DNA of 64,000 nucleotides from Chloroflexota bacterium (GTDB lineage: Bacteria > Chloroflexota > Anaerolineae > Anaerolineales > Anaerolineaceae), in assembly GCA_021779955.1 (NCBI GenBank), contig JAJXZS010000001.1, forward strand, positions 1 through 64,000, given 5' to 3'. This document shows positions 61,784 through 64,000 of this stretch, in pieces; within the stretch, counting starts at the first letter, position 1; every line of letters begins with the position of its first letter. Made by a program: the position numbers and the translations under genes. The notes under the pieces were generated by a model, which was not told the origin of the DNA, did not search any database, and saw only the letters and a program-made list of their open reading frames with translations.

Positions 61784-62770
61784 ATGGTCGAACCAATCAA
61801 GAAATTTCAACGCATCGGAGTGATGACTTCCGGAGGCGACGCCCCGGGTATGAATCCATTCATCCGGGCGGTTGTGCGCACTGCAGCAGGAGAAGGGATC
61901 CAGGTTTTCGGTATTGAAGCCGCATTCGAAGGTTTGATGCACGGCAAGTTCCGCGAGATGGGTATTCGCGAGGTGGGCGGCATTCTACAGCGCGGCGGCA
62001 CCATCCTGATGACCGCACGCAGCAAGGAATTCCGCGAACCGGCAGGTCAGCTCGAAGCGATTCGCCAAATCAACAATGCCGGCTTGGATGCGATTATCAT
62101 TGCCGGCGGCGACGGCTCTTTGAACGGCGCACAGGTGCTCGCGAAACACGGCATACCGGTAATCGGCGTGCCGGCCAGCATCGACAATGACATCTACGGC
62201 ACGGACATGTGCATCGGAGTGGATACTGCGCTCAACACAATCGTCGATGCCATCGACAAGATCCGCGATACGGCATCTTCACACACCCGCGCGTTTATCA
62301 TCGAGACTATGGGACGCGAATCTGGTTACCTGGCCATCCAGGCGGGTATCGTCACCGGAGCAGAACTTGTTCTGATCCCCGAAAGCGACCTCAAACCCGA
62401 AGACGTTGCAAGAACGATCGCAGATGCCTACAAGCGGGGGAAAACGCACGCGATCGTGGTGGTTGCCGAAGGGTACCATCCGGGTGCTCTGGAGCTTGGC
62501 GCCATGATCGATGCCATGGACATCGGATTTACCATGCGCGTGTCGATTCTGGGTCACATTCAGCGCGGCGGCAAGCCAAGCGCGTACGACAGGCTGCTTG
62601 CCTCACGGCTTGGGGTTAAGGCCGTCGAATTTCTGATAGCCGGATACACCAACGTGATGACCGGGTTGAACGGCCGCGATATTGTGCCTGTGCCGATCGA
62701 GGAAGTGGTGAGCAACACGCGCAGGATCAACCCGGATTACATTCACATCGCCCAGATCCTGTCGAGATAA
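61784..62770 (+). CDS. pfkA: 6-phosphofructokinase
   Basis: 328-residue glycolytic enzyme that phosphorylates fructose 6-phosphate. Seen: GVMTSGGDAPGMNPFIRAVV, the GGDGS motif (Gly after GGD points to ATP use rather than pyrophosphate), PASIDNDIYGTDMCIG with the catalytic Asp and ETMGRESGYLA. A typical allosteric/dimer region follows (SILGHIQRGGKPSAYDRLLA). Starts 13 nt after dnaE and likely shares its mRNA. Confidence 0.94.
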   Translation: MVEPIKKFQRIGVMTSGGDAPGMNPFIRAVVRTAAGEGIQVFGIEAAFEGLMHGKFREMGIREVGGILQRGGTILMTARSKEFREPAGQLEAIRQINNAGLDAIIIAGGDGSLNGAQVLAKHGIPVIGVPASIDNDIYGTDMCIGVDTALNTIVDAIDKIRDTASSHTRAFIIETMGRESGYLAIQAGIVTGAELVLIPESDLKPEDVARTIADAYKRGKTHAIVVVAEGYHPGALELGAMIDAMDIGFTMRVSILGHIQRGGKPSAYDRLLASRLGVKAVEFLIAGYTNVMTGLNGRDIVPVPIEEVVSNTRRINPDYIHIAQILSR

Positions 62771-62789
62771 AAACACGGGAATCGAGATT

Positions 62790-62821
62790 CGAGAACCGTT
62801 GAGTTAACCGGTTCTCGTTTT
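62790..62821 (+). terminator. Rho-independent terminator of dnaE-pfkA
   Basis: Stem CGAGAACCG / CGGTTCTCG, 10-nt loop, then TTTT. A partly overlapping hairpin (AATCGAGATT) lies just before. Confidence 0.8.
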
Positions 62822-63128
62822 CGATTTCAGCCTGCCCGCCCGCGTTTTTGAATTTGCACCCCTAGCTACAGCCCTGGCACGTTCTTAGTGTCATGGGTGA
62901 AGTGCCCTCCCTGTGGCCCGATAGTGCACCCATCCCGCCCCAGAGTGGTGCGGAGTGTAAGTTTGCAGTGTGTTCGAGTCACGACCCGTTCTGCCTGAGT
63001 GCACTAAATATGAGCGAACAGGTATGGTTTCGATAACTGCGGGAATGAATCGAAACGAATCTGACTCAGCCGTGTTGATGGCGTGACATGCCTATAGGGG
63101 ATGTTAAGGTGCAATCGCTCATGTTTTT
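62822..63128 (-). other. Gene-free region with inverted repeats, candidate noncoding RNA
   Basis: No supportable ORF. It lies downstream, on the minus strand, of a consensus promoter (63129-63156). Inverted repeats: ATGAGCGA (63010-63017) with TCGCTCAT (63115-63122); GTTTCGAT (63027-63034) with ATCGAAAC (63049-63056); AGTGCAC (62923-62929) with GTGCACT (62999-63005); TTGCACC (62854-62860) with GGTGCAA (63108-63114). The first and last cross, as in a pseudoknot. A few 7-8-bp repeats are expected by chance in 300 nt, so structure is only suggested. Known RNase P, tmRNA and SRP RNA core motifs were not found. Confidence 0.3.
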
Positions 63129-63156
63129 ATTATAGCACATTTGTTCTATTTGTCAA
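63129..63156 (-). promoter_or_regulatory. Second consensus promoter with LexA-like palindrome
   Basis: On the minus strand TTGACA (63156-63151), 16-nt spacer, TATAAT (63134-63129). The spacer holds AGAACAAATGTGCT (63147-63134), core GAAC-AAAT-GTGC, one base from GAAC-N4-GTTC. It is nearly the same as the promoter at 37174-37202 over its length. The driven gene is not identified; the region downstream has no ORF. Confidence 0.6.
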
Positions 63157-63406
63157 GTGGTTTAGAGGTTTTTTAAGCTGGGATTTGGAATTTTTAAGAT
63201 TGGGAAAAGACGATAGGCTCTTTGGGGAAGGGTCATCATGGGGGGGGTGAACTTACTTGAATGTGTGGGGTCTTCCTGCGTGCGAGTGGTCCCCACGCTG
63301 CTTCACCCCTACCGCTGGCGGTCACGATGCTACATATTTATGGTGTGTGTCATACCAGTAAGATAGTTCACACCTACGGTTGGGGTATATTCGTTTGGAG
63401 CGAATA

Positions 63407-63462
63407 TCCATACGCCCGTACGGGTAAGGGTGAGGTTGGGACGCATGTCCATACGCCCGTAC
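63407..63462. repeat. 15-bp direct repeat pair TCCATACGCCCGTAC
   Basis: Copies at 63407-63421 and 63448-63462. The last bases of the window (GAGTAGGGGCGTA, 63988-64000) are related in reverse orientation. The 63160-63469 stretch also has GTGGGG...CCCCAC (about 63267-63298) and GCTTCACCCCTAC near 63300, shared with the inverted repeat at 37054. It reads as dispersed repeat debris, no gene. Confidence 0.6.
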
Positions 63463-63469
63463 AGCGATA

Positions 63470-63919
63470 TCAGGGACACGTATTGGGAATCTCGAGGCGC
63501 AATCTGCGGATCAGATCTGCGTCACGAGCAGGGTCAAATGGCCGGCTTGACACGATCTCATCCGGATAAGCCCATGGATGATTGTGCAGCATGGCTTCAG
63601 GCTCGTCCAAGAAACGCGGGGTGATGTGCGCATGGAGAAAGGGGTCGGTATTGCCCATGATGCCGTAGTTCACGCGGTATGCACCGGTCACCTTTTTGAT
63701 CGCGTCACCAATGGTGCACATGTCGAGCAAAAAATCTGACCTGCGCCGGGCGTCCAACTCGTTTAGAGATCCGGCAATGGGATCAGCCAATAATAAACAA
63801 TAGCCTCGCAGATACTGCATGCCTGCCAGGACCGCCCATCCGGATTTCATGCGACATATTAGGGATGGTAACTGTCCGCGCCTTGCGAGATCAACCTCTT
63901 GTTCGACAGAATTTGCCAT
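63470..63919 (-). CDS. HIT-like family protein
   Basis: 149-residue protein of the histidine-triad fold, degenerate. Seen: MKSGWAVLAGMQYLRGYCLL as the core strands, YRVNYGIMGNTDPFLHAHIT where HIT proteins have H-x-H-x-H (here H-A-H-I-T-P, third His replaced) and NHPWAYPDEIV. Start ATG 63919 with GAGGGATT upstream at 10 nt. Diadenosine-polyphosphate hydrolase activity is doubtful without the third His. Single gene at the window edge. Confidence 0.75.
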   Translation of the reverse strand: MANSVEQEVDLARRGQLPSLICRMKSGWAVLAGMQYLRGYCLLLADPIAGSLNELDARRRSDFLLDMCTIGDAIKKVTGAYRVNYGIMGNTDPFLHAHITPRFLDEPEAMLHNHPWAYPDEIVSSRPFDPARDADLIRRLRLEIPNTCP

Positions 63920-64000
63920 GGCAGAAAATCCCTCATATTAAACCAAATGTGGTGTTGAAAAACACGAGACGGGTGATTTGGAGGTACGAGTAGGGGCGTA

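Noticed and set aside
62960-63000. tRNA-like T-loop GTTCGAGTC
   Set aside because: The stem has at most four pairs, and no anticodon arm, D-arm or acceptor stem fits.
62830-63120. tmRNA, RNase P RNA or SRP RNA
   Set aside because: Known core motifs of each (tmRNA ends, RNase P GAGGAAAGTC, SRP GGAAGCAGC) were searched by eye and not found on either strand.
63261-63569. Open frame in the 63.2-63.6 kb region
   Set aside because: No ribosome site, odd composition, covers direct repeats and overlaps the HIT-like gene on the other strand.

Overview
The window reads as chromosome of an anaerobic Chloroflexota bacterium, most likely class Anaerolineae. This is inferred from protein style, not from an rRNA marker: lipoproteins with Thr/Ala/Pro-rich linkers, an NBR1-Ig lipoprotein, a nurA/herA pair, DUF362, M55, DUF4173 and ADP-ribosylglycohydrolase genes, ribonuclease J, and dispersed 'GTCATCCTGAACGAAGTGAAGGATC' type repeats (quoted here in part only as a family name). 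Gene density is high, most genes have clear Shine-Dalgarno sites, and promoters are sigma70-like. No rRNA, tRNA, CRISPR array or prophage was found.

Layout. 1-7.5 kb (minus): an amino-sugar or oligosaccharide operon with a ROK repressor, its promoter and palindromic operator, a ROK sugar kinase, a binding lipoprotein, two ABC permeases and a GH3 beta-N-acetylhexosaminidase. The hexosaminidase is joined in frame to a radical-SAM fragment at the left edge. 7.5-8.3 kb: three tandem 255-bp repeat units. 8.4-13.3 kb: DUF362 protein, LysM-like/M23 lipoprotein, metallo-hydrolase, small membrane protein, ADP-ribosylglycohydrolase. 13.3-18.1 kb: a fourth repeat copy, then aldehyde dehydrogenase, two CoA-transferase subunits and a D-2-hydroxyacid dehydrogenase. 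18.1-26.4 kb: HAD hydrolase, DMT transporter, DEDD exonuclease, two large unknown proteins, a PAS-receiver-Hpt protein without kinase domain, a membrane protein. 26.6-27.7 kb: an IS481-like element with a nonsense codon in its transposase and 25-bp direct repeats around it. 27.8-30.5 kb: UlaG-like hydrolase, small protein, MutY, protein-isoaspartate methyltransferase. 30.5-34 kb (minus): ribonuclease J and DnaA. 34.5-36.9 kb (minus): FAD oxidoreductase and UPF0104 membrane protein.

37-39 kb holds a candidate DNA-damage operon: consensus promoter overlapping a LexA-like palindrome, a possible short ORF, an alkyltransferase-like protein, a second ADP-ribosylglycohydrolase and a membrane protein. 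39-42.7 kb (minus): DUF4173 protein, a 50-residue membrane protein, an Eis-like acetyltransferase and an FmdB zinc ribbon. 42.8-46.4 kb: NurA, a HAS-barrel-like protein and HerA. 46.4-55.5 kb (mostly minus): PMT-like membrane protein, DUF212, exonuclease VII, HIT protein, NBR1-Ig lipoprotein and the GatCAB amidotransferase genes. 55.7-62.8 kb: membrane protein, CYTH protein, M55 aminopeptidase, DNA polymerase III alpha and 6-phosphofructokinase. 62.8-63.4 kb: no supported gene, but a consensus minus-strand promoter with a LexA-like site in front of a region with several inverted repeats. The window ends with a HIT-like gene.

The window is rich in DNA replication and repair functions (DnaA, DnaE, MutY, ATL, NurA-HerA, exonuclease VII, a DEDD exonuclease). 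The strongest leads are the LexA-like ATL/ADP-ribosylglycohydrolase operon, the NurA-HerA operon, the nucleotidyltransferase-like unknown protein, the chimeric left edge and the unexplained intergenic region near 63 kb.
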